From contig CP136061.1 in assembly GCA_032622095.1 (NCBI GenBank), positions 119,612,754-119,676,753 of the forward strand: a DNA stretch of 64,000 nt, given 5' to 3'. Positions 1-10,473 of the stretch are shown piece by piece. Each line of letters opens with the position of its first letter. The first letter of the stretch is position 1. Source of the DNA: Siphonodentalium dalli. Taxonomy: Eukaryota > Mollusca > Scaphopoda > Gadilida > Siphonodentaliidae. The notes under the pieces are model-generated. The model had not been told where the DNA came from. It saw only the letters and a program-made list of their open reading frames with translations, and searched no databases. A program made the translations under genes and the position numbers.

Positions 1-336
1 CATTCAAATTATATCACCAGGTAACCTTTTTGTAGGAGTTTTAGGTTACTGATCAAATACCCTGTAATTGATGATTTCCTCAACATCTTTGTTATTGGGA
101 AAATGTCTGTTTTTCATTCTACGACCAATATATTCCATCCAAAAACCTTATTTTCAGGGTCAAGAGCTCCCTGAAGGTCAATCCCATCCGATAATGGTAC
201 AGAAAATATCAGAAATGATACCTATATGTGGCACCGATGGATATAGGTCAATAAAATTCTAATTGGTGGCTCAACTTTGAGATAAAAGTGCTGAATCCCA
301 AAATTGGGGTTCAGGCCCTCAAAAATGGATTTTTTT
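1..336. mobile_element. remnant of element Z inverted repeat
   Basis: Matches the right inverted repeat of element Z (about 27400-27860) in the same direction: the TAGGAGTTTTAGGTTACTGA block, the GGGTCAAGAGCTC block and the ACCCCAAAATTGGGGTTCA hairpin. It lacks about 130 bp present in the 27.5 kb copy and stops before the outer end of the repeat. Confidence 0.75.
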
Positions 337-931
337 TTTGGTTTTTGGCAATTATCTTAAAAACCATTGACTTTTGGATATGAAAATGTATTACTGGCCC
401 CCCATAATGTGGCCATTCCGCACATTTTGAGTGGTCACACGACCCCCTATGTCCAACAGTTCTGGCGATATAGTCACGACGGGTGGTAGTACTTCGCGCA
501 AAAAGGGGCGTGGCCATTTGACCCATTTCGCCGTCAATGGGAAATGTGTTACCAACCAAATATTGTTTGTGTACCTTCAATTAGTGGATTCATGAAGAGT
601 TTTGCTCTGGACATACAAGTGCATACAAAACCACCATGAGCTACTCTAGTAACTGGTCAGATTTAATGAAATTCAAAGTCATTCTGCAACAATATTCAAT
701 GTTTTTCAAGTCCTTCTGTTCTAAAATTCAAGGCCATTACTCAACTTTTATAAAATTTTGTTCTCGATCTTCAGCAGTCAGGTGCAAACATGCAAATTAA
801 GCACTTTCCATGCCTTGTTTTGGTCATTTTCTTGGATTCAACTATTTTCCATACTTTCAAGACCCTGTTTTCTGCACGCTGATGATGTAATTGATAATAC
901 TCAAACTATTGTCCCGAGACTATGTGCAACT
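337..931. other. no recognised feature
   Basis: Presumed intron of the BCAP31-like gene. An 89-codon open frame on the minus strand (311-580) has no start, splice or motif support. Confidence 0.5.
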
Positions 932-1412
932 TTAACCTTTTCATGATGGGAGCTGCACTGACTGGTGCAGCATTAAAAATCATGTGTCAGTGCATTCTCT
1001 TATAAATGCAAGTCTCCCATAGGGAGCCTATCATGTATAAGAGAATGCACTGGCTTACAAGGTCAAGGTAAATATTGTTTGATCAATGTATTCTCTTATA
1101 TATACACAAGGCTCCCTATGGGAGACTCTCATGTACAGTAATGCTCTAAATAATCAACTCCTTAACCACAGCAGAATTATGGGTAATTTTTCAGGATTTT
1201 TTCAGAAATATGGCTTGTTACCATTCATCGGAAAGCTCAGTGAGAGCTTTCCGATGAATGGCAACAAGCCATATTTCCGACTAAATCCTGAAAAATTACC
1301 CATAATTCTGCTGTGTTTAAGGAGTCGATTATTTAGAGCATTACTGTATAAGAGAATGCATTGGCAGAGGGTTTCCGCAAAATTTGATGAATCTCCTGCC
1401 ATGAAAGGGTGA
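932..1412. mobile_element. C1: TTAA-flanked miniature element interrupted by B1
   Basis: Starts TTAACCTTTTCATGATGGGA and ends in CATGAAAGGGT (terminal TTAA mutated). It contains the paired family-C hairpins built from GCATTCTCTTATA and TATAAGAGAATGC. Element B1 sits inside its second hairpin. Confidence 0.8.
1136..1346. mobile_element. B1: mariner-type miniature element (TA duplication)
   Basis: A 211-bp palindrome beginning CAGTAATGCTCTAAATAATC and ending GAGCATTACTG, flanked by TA at 1134-1135 and 1347-1348. The CAGT...ACTG ends with a TA duplication are typical of Tc1/mariner-derived elements. It is inserted into C1. Confidence 0.88.
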
Positions 1413-1500
1413 AATAAGTAAATAGTTAAAGTGTGTTTGTTTAGACTACAGTTTGTTTACCATACCAGTACCACACCTCAGACGTATTTTAATTTTACAG

Positions 1501-1591
1501 TCAAAAGAAAATGAGTGCAACGAGACAGAATTAAAATCTTTTAGAAAGAGATTTGATGCCACCAAAGATGACCTTGATAGGAAAGATGAAG
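1501..1591 (+). CDS. BCAP31: BCAP31-like exon (coiled coil, internal)
   Basis: 91-nt exon, phase 0 at its start. It encodes about 30 mostly charged residues (SKENECNETELKSF...) of the coiled coil. It is bounded by a pyrimidine-rich acceptor and a GTAAAC donor; element G begins only 24 bp after the donor. Confidence 0.8.
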
Positions 1592-4500
1592 GTAAACAAG
1601 TTTATAATCAGCTCAGGCCCGTTTTATACGTCGCTCCAAACACGGGTCGCGCTATCTTCCCCTGGCTCGACATTGGCGCATCTCTGGCTCGTGCTACGTT
1701 TGTTTGATTTATACGTCGAGCCAGCTGGCATGTGCTGTAATCGTATATTTCGAACAATTTAAGCATTTCTGATACAAAATTCCGTCTGCTATAATCACTT
1801 CCGCGATAGTGTCCTCTGACAATGCGCTATAAACTGGCCATCTATACAGTGCATGAATCTCATAATTTACGCTTTCGTTGGTTTCAAAATCGGGATCTTG
1901 TCATTCATTTCCCTCGAATATATATCTCTGCAATATATTTATTCCCAACTTTCGCGAAACGTCCTTTTGTCAGTCCCCGTAGTATACCGTACAATTGCCT
2001 TCAATGTATATTTACAACGGCCAAGAGTTAGCACGTCTGTGGCCCGACGCTGTTTTATACGACGTGCCAGACACGGGTCGCGCTAGGATGACTCAAGAGA
2101 TAACGTAATGACGCCAAAAACTTCAAATTGCACATGCTCTCTGCCAAAGGGGTCCTAGTTGATGAACGGTTTTCCCTGAATCATCTTAGCGCGACCCGTG
2201 TTTAGCACGTCGTATAAAACAGCGTCGAGCCCCAGACGTGTAGCACGTCGGTACCAGACGTGTAGCACGTCGGGTCGTGCCAGAGAAATTCTGACGCGCC
2301 AATTGGTTTTATACGTCGTGCTCCAGTCGCGCTATCTTGGATTTTGTTATTTTCACACTAATTAGGCTGGCGCGACCCGTGTCTGGCTCGACGTATAAAA
2401 CGGGCCTCTGACTTACTGCTAATGAGGCTCCGACTTACTGGTAGTGAGGCTCTGACTTACTGATAGTGAGGCTCTGACTTACTGCTAATGAGGCTCTGAC
2501 TTACTGATAGTGAGGCTCTGACTTACCGATAGTGAGGCTCTGATTTACTGGTAGTGAGGCTCTGACTTACTGGTAGTGAGGCTCTGACTTACTGGTAGTG
2601 AGGCTCTGATTTACTGATAATGAGGCTCTGATTTACTGGTAGTGAGGCTCTGACTTACTGATAGTGAGGCTCTGACTTACTGGTAGTGAGGCTCTGACTT
2701 ACACCTTATGAGGCCTGTTTTGTTCTTAATTGAGAGGTTGGAAAATGTCAGCATCACACTTCAATCATTGACCGATTATAATTTTCTAAACTTGTCACGG
2801 GAAAGTATTAAAAGACATATTAAGCACTAATTTCAATACTTCAAACTGATATATTAAAACTTCGCCACTACGATCATTTGAAGAAAGCACCATGAAACTA
2901 TTATTGTCAAAACAATATTCAACAATATTGGCAAGCTTGATTATTAGCAGTCTGTCACTGACAGACTCAAATACTGCTATGACAGATGCAAATCCAATCG
3001 TGTCTGTCAGACTGACGGACACAAAAAATAAATTGAAATTGACTAAAATGCTTGGGATTTCTGCAATTGTGAATACGGCAATGTTCACTATCAGATTAAT
3101 TGTAATTCAGATCAATTTATTGATTAGATTGACGTTATTGAACCTCCCAGTGTGTCACCTTCCAATGATGACAACCTAGAAATGTCTGATTCCGATTCAT
3201 CAGAATCATCTCTTGGTGATTTTATCTTAGAATCAGATTCTTTTAATCAAGTGACAACAAATTTTTCAAACAATGATGCATGAACGTTTCAAACATTATT
3301 GTGATTGGTAACAGTTTGTTGGTATCAAAAAGTTCAAATATCTACACCTCATATCTTCAAATAAAAGAATACACAGAGTACCAATTATTGCACTTTTTCT
3401 AGTGTCGAAAAACTGACAGGCAAAAATTTCAGATGACAGACACAATCTAGTTTTGGTTACGTTACATTTCGATAAGGAACGATTTTGACTATCTGGTTTA
3501 AGCCACTATACTTGTGAATTGTAGAATTGAAGCATGCCAAGACTGATTTAGAGTCGCTGAAGAAACAGGCTCAGTCCACCGATAGGGAGTATGATCGACT
3601 ACTCAAGGAACATGCAATCTTACAGGTCAGTTATTTTATAGTTTCATATAGTGACCCTTTCTATAATAAATGGATTCTTCCATTCAGCTCTATAGAGGAT
3701 CTTTAATGAGTCACAATTCTATACAAAATTTATTAACCAAGTGCACTAAATTTGATACAAACCAAGCTTTAGATACACACACATATTTAATTTTAAAGGC
3801 CCACTTAATTTTTGAGTCACCAACTATTTTTTATAATGCCTTGATATGCGGTATTAATAACAATCTATCCCATAAATTATAAAATACTATAATTCATCAC
3901 CATTTGGAATGTCTGTTTCTCAGAAGGTGCCCATAGAGTAATAGAAAATAACTGAAATCATAAAATCATTTCCCACGTTATGGCTCCCAGAATGCAACAG
4001 ATTTAAAACTGTAGTTTATTTTCAATGGAAGGGGAACAACTCTATATCTAAAAAATTAGAATTATTCCCTTTCCATTGAAAATAATCGACTTTGTGCAGA
4101 AAATTTAGCACAGAACAGACATCGATATTGCAACAAAAACAACATGTCTATTACAACATGTCTATTACATCGAATAAGTTGAAAATACAATGTTTTGGAG
4201 CTTTCTCTTTCAAATGGTATATATTTTATATAATGTGATCTGGGGACTCGGAAATTAAGTGAGCTTTTAATGGCCTAATATGAACATGTTACATTACAAT
4301 AAATTGAAAAGTAATTAATCTGTACATATCAAATATATATGTTTTAATCATAAAGCCGAAGATATAGTAATTTATGGGTGTTAAATCGTACCCTGTGTGT
4401 TATAAAATCACCTAAAGCATGTGTACAGTAATGCCCTAAATAATCGACTCCTTTGACCACTGCAGAATTATGGGTAACTTTTCAGGATTTAGTCGGAAAT

Positions 4501-4767
4501 ATGGCTTGTTGCCATTCATCGGAAAACTCTCAGTAAGAGCTTTCCGGTGAATGGCAACAAGTCATATTTCCGAATAAATCCTGAAAAGTTACCCATAATT
4601 CTGCTGTGGTTAAGGAGTCAATTATTTAGGGCATTACTGTACCTGATAAAAGAAGGAGTTACACTCCCATGCATGGTCTTGTATTATAATTTTACTTAAC
4701 GTGTGAATAAATTTCTGTTTTCCAGGAGAAATATGATAAGAGTGATGACACCAAGAAAGATAAATAA
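1501..4767 (+). CDS. BCAP31: BAP31-like ER membrane protein, 3' three coding exons (partial gene)
   Basis: Exons 1501-1591, 3525-3625 and 4726-4767 join in one frame to give the last 77 residues of a protein whose 5' exons lie left of the window. The fragment is a charged coiled coil containing EYDRLLKEHAILQ, the hallmark of the C-terminal coiled-coil domain of BAP31/BAP29, and it ends in KKDK-stop, a dilysine (KKXX) ER-retrieval signal. BAP31 is a three-pass ER protein that acts in export and quality control of membrane proteins; its membrane segments would be encoded upstream. Splice sites: acceptor ...TTTTACAG at 1500, donor GTAAAC at 1592, acceptor TTGTAG before 3525, donor GTCAGT after 3625, acceptor TTTCCAG before 4726. 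Phases agree (1 nt + 2 nt; then 0). Introns are filled with miniature transposons. BAP31 versus its paralogue BAP29 is not resolved by the C-terminus alone, but invertebrates usually have one gene. Confidence 0.85.
1616..2406. mobile_element. G: element with GGCCCGTTTTATACGTCG inverted ends
   Basis: Ends are GGCCCGTTTTATACGTCG and its inverse. Inside is a second nested hairpin (about 2040-2230) with GTTTTATACGACGTGCCA and its inverse. The words CGACGTATAAAAC and GCGCGACCCGTG recur. GC content is higher than the surroundings. No coding frame supported. Confidence 0.75.
2407..2703. repeat. 22-bp tandem repeat, about 13-14 copies
   Basis: Unit GAGGCTCTGACTTACTGATAG plus T, with small variants (GATAGT, GCTAAT, GGTAGT). 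It abuts the right end of element G directly. Confidence 0.92.
2704..3524. other. intron sequence, no recognised feature
   Basis: AT-rich intron of the BCAP31-like gene. A small cluster of CTGACAGAC/GTCTGTCAG inverted words lies at about 2950-3020. Open frames here lack coding support. Confidence 0.5.
3525..3625 (+). CDS. BCAP31: BCAP31-like exon (conserved EYDRLL block)
   Basis: 101-nt exon. The two leading nucleotides complete a Glu codon begun in the previous exon. It encodes LKKQAQSTDREYDRLLKEH, closely matching the conserved C-terminal block of BAP31 proteins. Confidence 0.85.
3793..4270. mobile_element. F1: TTAA-flanked 480-bp palindromic element
   Basis: Starts TTAAAGGCCCACTTAATTTT and ends with its inverse; the centre is a hairpin CAATGGAAGGGGAA...TTCCCTTTCCATTG. 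Same family as 28189-29076, 33994-34477 and 60347-60828. Confidence 0.85.
4426..4639. mobile_element. B2: mariner-type miniature element
   Basis: CAGTAATGCCCTAAATAATC ... GGGCATTACTG palindrome, 214 bp, flanked by TA on both sides. It lies in the last intron of the BCAP31-like gene. Confidence 0.88.
4726..4767 (+). CDS. BCAP31: BCAP31-like terminal exon with KKXX signal
   Basis: 42-nt terminal coding exon: EKYDKSDDTKKDK then TAA. The lysines at -4 and -3 from the C-terminus form a dilysine ER-retrieval motif, as in known BAP31 proteins. A mariner-type miniature element (4426-4639) ends 86 bp before this exon. Confidence 0.85.
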   Translation, partial: EKYDKSDDTKKDK

Positions 4768-5144
4768 ATAATAGACTGGATGATTAAAGAACAAACCCCC
4801 ATCTGATGTATAAGTCATTTATTTATTGCTTCATATGAACATGTGATTTATGAAAGTTGAGTACAGTACGCTGCATAAATGATAGATTAAACCCTTGTTT
4901 GGTTTACTGGCAAATTTTTAGATATTTTTGCCAAGTTATTCTGGCCTTGGCTTGTCCTAAAGTATACAATGTAATCGTGACTTTACACAGTGTTAATAAA
5001 CAGGTCAGCCACAACCCGAATTCAACTATTATAGTTGAATTTGACAGTGTTGAATCCACCATTTCCCTGTTTTTGTGGAAACTGTGGGATCGTACACAGC
5101 AAAACTGGACTCATAGAAACATTACAGAAAATTTTCAGTCTCCC

Positions 5145-5150
5145 AATAAA
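5145..5150 (+). promoter_or_regulatory. candidate polyadenylation signal of BCAP31-like gene
   Basis: AATAAA about 380 nt after the stop codon, followed by T-rich sequence. A second AATAAA lies at 4995-5000. Either could end the 3' UTR; inferred by position only. Confidence 0.45.
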
Positions 5151-5751
5151 ATTCATTTTGAAATCTTTTGCACTGGCTTATTTTAGTTAATAATGACACA
5201 AAGATGCCTTTCTAAATGACACTAAACATCAGCACTCAATCGCTTCTTAATAACAATATTTGGACCAATTGAATGTTAGTGGACTTCCTTATCATGTGCC
5301 GTCATGATTAATCATTTGCACGGATCGAGACATGTTATTTTGTGACGTAACAAACATGGTACCGATTTAGAATGGGAGTATTTTTTATTTTTGTGTGAAA
5401 TATGATGTTGGGTTATGCCTATTCTATCGAATTCACAAAACGACGATGTCCATATTTACCTATTATAGTTGAATATAACTGTAATAGTTGAATTCAGGAT
5501 GTGCCTAACCTGATAAAGGGCAAGTGGGCAATAGCTCAAGAAAGAATGTTCTTATACTGTGTATTATGCCCAGTTTTCATATATCTGTTTTCATGGTGCT
5601 CTCATATGCCACATAACATCAATTTGACAAATTTAAGATGGAAAGAAAATGGCTTCATTGAATTTACAATAAAACTTTGGTGAAGTGTATCTCACATTAT
5701 AATTAATACCTCTAGATATGATAATTTGCTATAAAGAATGTTATCATAGCC
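5151..5751. other. intergenic, no recognised feature
   Basis: Follows the BCAP31-like 3' end. AT-rich with repeated TATAGTTGAAT words (5028-5040, 5464-5490) but no coding support. Confidence 0.5.
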
Positions 5752-6211
5752 TTAACCTCTTCGCTGCTATACGTCAGTACTGAGTACGGACGTAAAATGA
5801 CATGCTGTGTGCTATATGTCAGTTCTGAGTACGGACGTAAAATGACATGATGTGTGCTATATGTCCGTACTGAGTATGGACGTAAAATGACATGCTGTGT
5901 GATATATGTCCGTACCGAGTATGGACGTGAATTGACATGCTGTGTGATATATGTCCGAGTATGGACCTGCACGTTAGCAGTCAGCTGATATTCATAAAAG
6001 GAACTCGGAAGATTAGCGCATCAGAAACATTGTGTCTCCATAGTTTGAAATAGTGTATGATGTACCAGGATTGTGAATAATATTATCCTTTCAACAGAGT
6101 CAGTTTTATGGTTTTCGTGATATTCCCGTTGTATTTTTCCTCTGGAAAGTGGGCATAATGTCAACGCACAGCACACAATGTCACGACATCATTCAGCAGT
6201 GAAGAGGTTAA
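5752..6211. mobile_element. L: TTAA-flanked element carrying a 45-bp tandem array
   Basis: Begins TTAACCTCTTCGCTGC and ends GCAGTGAAGAGGTTAA, so ends and TTAA duplication are intact. It carries a 45-bp direct repeat near the left end. No ORF. Confidence 0.85.
5768..5962. repeat. 45-bp tandem repeat, about 4.3 copies
   Basis: Unit TATGTCCGTACTGAGTACGG followed by ACGTAAAATGACATGCTGTG and TGCTA. Each unit contains the short hairpin GTCCGTACTGAGTACGGAC. It lies inside element L. Confidence 0.9.
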
Positions 6212-7585
6212 CTTATAATGCACCTGCTCAACAGGGTCTATTACAAATCTGATTGAAAATTAATTCACACTTAACGTATAATAGAAATTAAGTGATATAT
6301 ATAACATTGGTTTACCATGAGCACACATATCTTAAAATGATTAGTGAACTACGGCCTCTCAATATACTGAAATGTTGCCAACAGATTTTGACACGGACTG
6401 TGCAGATCCAATGACTCCTTCAATCAGAAAATGTAACACTTTGATGTTAAGTTACTCAACGATTCTCGTACCATTCTATGAATTTTTATTCACCATTTTG
6501 GACTCTAAACTGTATTAAAATATCTGTGCTAAAGCGACTTAAGCAATTAATCTCTTAACCTGGGTTATGTGGACACTTTGTGATCTCAGTAATATTTCAT
6601 TGTACTATGATTTGTGTGATATTCAGTGCCTGTGTTCAACACTGATGTCTGGTTGGATGGGCTGATAATGACTACATGGCTAATCACTGATATTTTATAG
6701 ATGGTTTTCAAACTTTTACCGAAATTTCAACAACAAAAAATGTGTGCACCCATGGTGTTAAGTTTGTAAAACTTCTCACCAAACCATTCTATCAGTAATA
6801 ATAGCATGGAGAAAATGAGAATAAATGAGATGTTAACTTGTGGGTTTTATGTATTTTAATTCGCAAAAAAATTATATCAAGTGAATATATGAGATTTGCA
6901 TTCACCAGTAAATGCGAGTTGTGAGATTGTTGAAATTTGGTTAATAGATTGCATATCATTTACTAGAATTTTATGTTGTTTGATATTATTCATTAAATGA
7001 TTTATCATTTAGGGTATTCCAAAATGCAGTATTTACCATTTTGACACAAAATTTGCTTTTGTGTAACTTTGGAATCTATGCCATCAAAATGCATATATTT
7101 TAAATTGTAATTCAAGATGAATATTTGTGTCTAAAACATGCAGTCTGATTGGTCGAGAAATGCTAACTTTAGTTTTCGATTCACATGCATTGACCACTGA
7201 TGGTTGAAAAACTTTTGAACTTGTAGGGGATACAGCCTTTTAGAAGCCAACGGATATTCTGAAATGAAATCACCAGCAATAAATCCATGTCATTATTGTT
7301 ATAAATTGAAGCCGGTTGTCCATTCCATGAAAATATTAGCACAATATATGCTGTTTTGATGCCAATTTCTAATTGTGAAGACCTTTTATTATTGCTGTAT
7401 AATCTTTGCATTAGTCTTTGTAGAAATCTTTAAATGATCAAAAGGATTGTATGTAGAAGAAAGTTTCTATTTTCAAGTATGGATCTGCAGTGACATCTCA
7501 TTTGTTGTTGAACATATTTTAGTGGTGTGTGATATTCTTTCACCCAGTTGGACTGATCTATTGTTTTTGATGACATATGATATTG
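6212..7585. other. intergenic, no recognised feature
   Basis: AT-rich sequence without splice-supported coding frames, large repeats or target duplications that I could see. Confidence 0.45.
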
Positions 7586-7593
7586 CCTGTGTA

Positions 7594-7941
7594 CAGGGAC
7601 CAGCCTAGAAGGCGATTTGGGAGATATCTTCTCCCTAAAATGTGCCACTTCTCCCTATTTTTGTCCCAGAGAGAAGTGACTTCTCCTTCATATACCAGTA
7701 TACATATGTCCAAACAGCATATTTAAAGTATATTTACTGATTATAATGGTGCTCTTACTATAATTGTGTTATAAAAGGGCTCTTGTATTGCATAATACTT
7801 ATTGGATCACAGAAGGGTATGTTGGGGTGTAAATTGAACTTCAGCCATTTTGACTTCTCCCTGATAACAGTCCACTTCTCTCTAATAATCAAGTATGGAG
7901 AAGTGACGTCTCCCAATTTGAAACATCTTGGCTGGTTCCTG
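7594..7941. mobile_element. hAT-like miniature element with 8-bp duplication
   Basis: Ends CAGGGACCAGCC and GGCTGGTTCCTG, flanked on both sides by CCTGTGTA (7586-7593 and 7942-7949). A CAGGG terminus plus an exact 8-bp duplication fits hAT. Internal CACTTCTCCC/GGGAGAAGTG words recur. No ORF. Confidence 0.88.
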
Positions 7942-8089
7942 CCTGTGTAGATATATTTTTAAGAATTTTCTGATGTACCGTAGTTTGTTTTGATCAAGTT
8001 GCTTTATATTTCATTAAAATTATGTACTAATTATATCTTGTCTGAATACTCATTCAACTATAAATCTGCAAATTATGAGTCGAAGAGGG

Positions 8090-8720
8090 GCGTGATTTCC
8101 CAGACGGTGGTCGGATTGGATGGGACTTTCAGATTTTAGTAGTAATAATTTGTCATTAAACATGGATTTGGAAGCCAGCCATCTTGTATTTTACTCTTTG
8201 TGTGACTAAATCATTTGGCACACCCTACATACCACATCCCTCATCTGATCATCACCAATCTTAATAAGGATCTTCGGGGTGACCTCTAGATGGGAGCCAA
8301 CGATGTTTTCAAAAATTCGTAAAAAAAACATGGTCGCCAGTGGCCATCTTGGATTTTACTCTTTTCATGACTAAAATCCTTTGGCACACCCTACAGACGA
8401 CATTACTCATCCGATCGTCACACACCCCACTTCCCTCATCCAAACTTCATATGGTTCTTTGGTTTTACATGTACCTCTAGATGGAAGCTGTCTAATTCTC
8501 ATCCGAAATTTGTCAAACAACATGGGCACCTGAAGCCATCTTGAATTTCACATTTGAATCCATCGGCACACCCTGCAGCCCACAGTTAGTGGATAAATGT
8601 TACACAATACAATCCATGTACTGAAACTTTTTGACTTTCCTTTAATATATTGGCTGCTCAGCATAAAATATAGTAACACCTATTGAGCTATAGTGTTATT
8701 GACACTTTCATTCTACTCCC
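8090..8720. repeat. diverged remnant of the satellite-bearing element
   Basis: Degenerate monomers with GCCATCTTGGATTTTACTCTTT recur here, and the stretch ends in TTGAGCTATAGTGTTATTGA, the same end motif seen beside the arrays at 12181 and 19286. Older than the other copies. Confidence 0.65.
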
Positions 8721-9050
8721 CGTAGACAGCTGAAGAGATCATTTATATTCGTTCTACTGATACTAATGCATCATCCAAGCCCAATATAATTAATGGTACA
8801 AGACTGTCTGCGGCCAATTGCCATATCTTTCGAAAATGGCCAAATGAAAGTTTCTTACAAAATGATTCAACTTTATAATATCCATCACTTCTCAGAAATC
8901 ACCAGACCTCACTAAGAACCATTACACTCATTCAGCAGTTGCTTGCCCATGTATGTTTTGGATAACAATTTACCAGGGGACATTTATACATGCTTACTTA
9001 TTAAAACCAGAATGATTAGTTGCTGTTTCGTCGCCTTTCTTAATCAATTG

Positions 9051-9305
9051 CAAGCCTTGAAATAGCGTGCCTGTCATTTTGCAGAATGAGGTCCCCAGAG
9101 GGTGAATTTAGTGATGCTACCCTGCATAGCGGGCTAGCATCACCAAATTCACCCTCTGGGGACCTCATTCTGCTGAGGTGTAAGCAGAATGAGGTCCCCA
9201 GAGGGTGAATTTGGTGATGCTAGCCCGCTATGTGCGGTAGCATCACTAAATTCACCCTCTGGGGACCTCATTCTGCAAATGACAGACACACTATTTCAAG
9301 GCTTG
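9051..9305. mobile_element. A: double-hairpin element, 8-bp duplication ATCAATTG
   Basis: CAAGCCTTGAAATAG inverted ends enclose two successive hairpins, each built of AGAATGAGGTCCCCAGAGGG / GGTGAATTT and their inverses. Exact duplication ATCAATTG at 9043-9050 and 9306-9313. 255 bp. The palindrome keeps short frames open on both strands, which are not genes. Confidence 0.9.
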
Positions 9306-9363
9306 ATCAATTGACAATACTCGAGACTGTGTTGTGCTTTCCATCTGACACCCTGACAAACAG

Positions 9364-9868
9364 CAGATCATGCCATGAATCTCTACTCTGGCTAAAGCCT
9401 GCAGAGATCACATTCCACCAGTACAAAACCTTGGAACTTTTTGAAGTTTTGACAGGAAACCTTATACAGTCGAAAATATTACCCGGGGAATATATTTCTT
9501 AGTTGTCATCTCTTCCTTAATAATGTACTTCACATAGGCGAATGTCCCAACATCAAAATTTCATGATTTTCTCTGACTTTCGTGAGCTGATATTGCAATA
9601 AACATCGAATTAATTACCCAGTAGATATTCCGCAATTGTAAGCAAAGCAAAGCAAAATCGCTCACAAATTCACTCAAATCATGAAAGTTTGAGTAGGGAC
9701 CTTTACCTACAGTGAAGTACATTATTAAGGAATGATAATAACTAAGAAATATATTCCCCAAATTATTTGTTCTACTTTATAAGGTTCCCTGTTAAAACTT
9801 AATCCAAGGTTATGTACTGGTGGAATATGATCTCTACTGGCATTAGTAGAGATTCATGGCATGATCTA
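9364..9868. mobile_element. H: element with 9-bp target duplication
   Basis: Ends (T/C)AGATCATGCCATGAATC and inverse; long diverged inverted repeats inside. Flanks GACAAACAG (9355-9363) and GGCAAACAG (9869-9877) differ at one base. A second, 74-bp member at 41546 has an exact 9-bp duplication. The 9-bp duplications suggest a Mutator-like origin. Confidence 0.8.
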
Positions 9869-9989
9869 GGCAAACAGGTGCTTTATTTTAGTATACAATA
9901 CCAGCTAGACATGTTAGTCACTTATTTTCATTGTTTTTTTTTTATATGTCCGTTTTTAAAATGTGGGACAAATTATGTCGGTCCATCTG

Positions 9990-10310
9990 TCCATTCGCTG
10001 TTGGTTTCCGGATGATATAAACTTTAAGAGTCTCAACTAAATGGAATGAAATCTGGTATGTGGGTTTAATAGCACAAAACACAGTTCAAATTCAGGTTCT
10101 GCCATCAATTTTCACCAGAGTTATGGCCCTTTTTGTTGGAATTTGCATTCAATTTTTGTTTACGGATGATAACTTTAGTTGGGCTGAATGGAATGAAATT
10201 TGTTATGTGAGTTTACGGGTCAGGTTCTAATTTGGGTTATGCCCACCAATTTTCACCAGTTATAGCCCTTTGTTGGCGTATTTTGCCACACCCAATGGAT
10301 GTTCTTGTTT
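9990..10310. repeat. two diverged direct copies of a ~150-bp unit
   Basis: Shared words: GGATGATA.AACTTTA, GAATGGAATGAAAT, AATTTTCACCAG, TTATGGCCCT. Related, inverted sequence follows the second satellite array at about 23380-23610. Confidence 0.6.
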
Positions 10311-10347
10311 AGTCTTGGTTTTCAGACAAATCCTATACTTTGGCCAG

Positions 10348-10410
10348 TGTGTATCATTTGCAGAATGAGGTCCCCAGCAGGTTAGCATCATCAAATTCTC
10401 TTGGGACCTC
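10348..10410. mobile_element. remnant of element A hairpin
   Basis: Contains CATTTGCAGAATGAGGTCCC and GGGACCTCATTA around a collapsed centre. Confidence 0.6.
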
Positions 10411-10473
10411 ATTATGATTATGTGTCATCTTCTGGGAAGTATATATAGTCTCAAAATTACTGCAACAAAGGTT

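Noticed and set aside
311-580. 89-codon minus-strand ORF as a gene
   Set aside because: Begins at a TTG, has no splice support or recognisable motif, and part overlaps the element-Z remnant.
2407-2703. CRISPR-like array
   Set aside because: The 22-bp units are continuous with no spacers, in a eukaryotic context; it is a simple tandem repeat.
5712-5972. Repetitive ORF with HVILRPYSVRTY repeats
   Set aside because: Translation of the 45-bp tandem repeat in element L; 45 is a multiple of 3, so the frame stays open by arithmetic.
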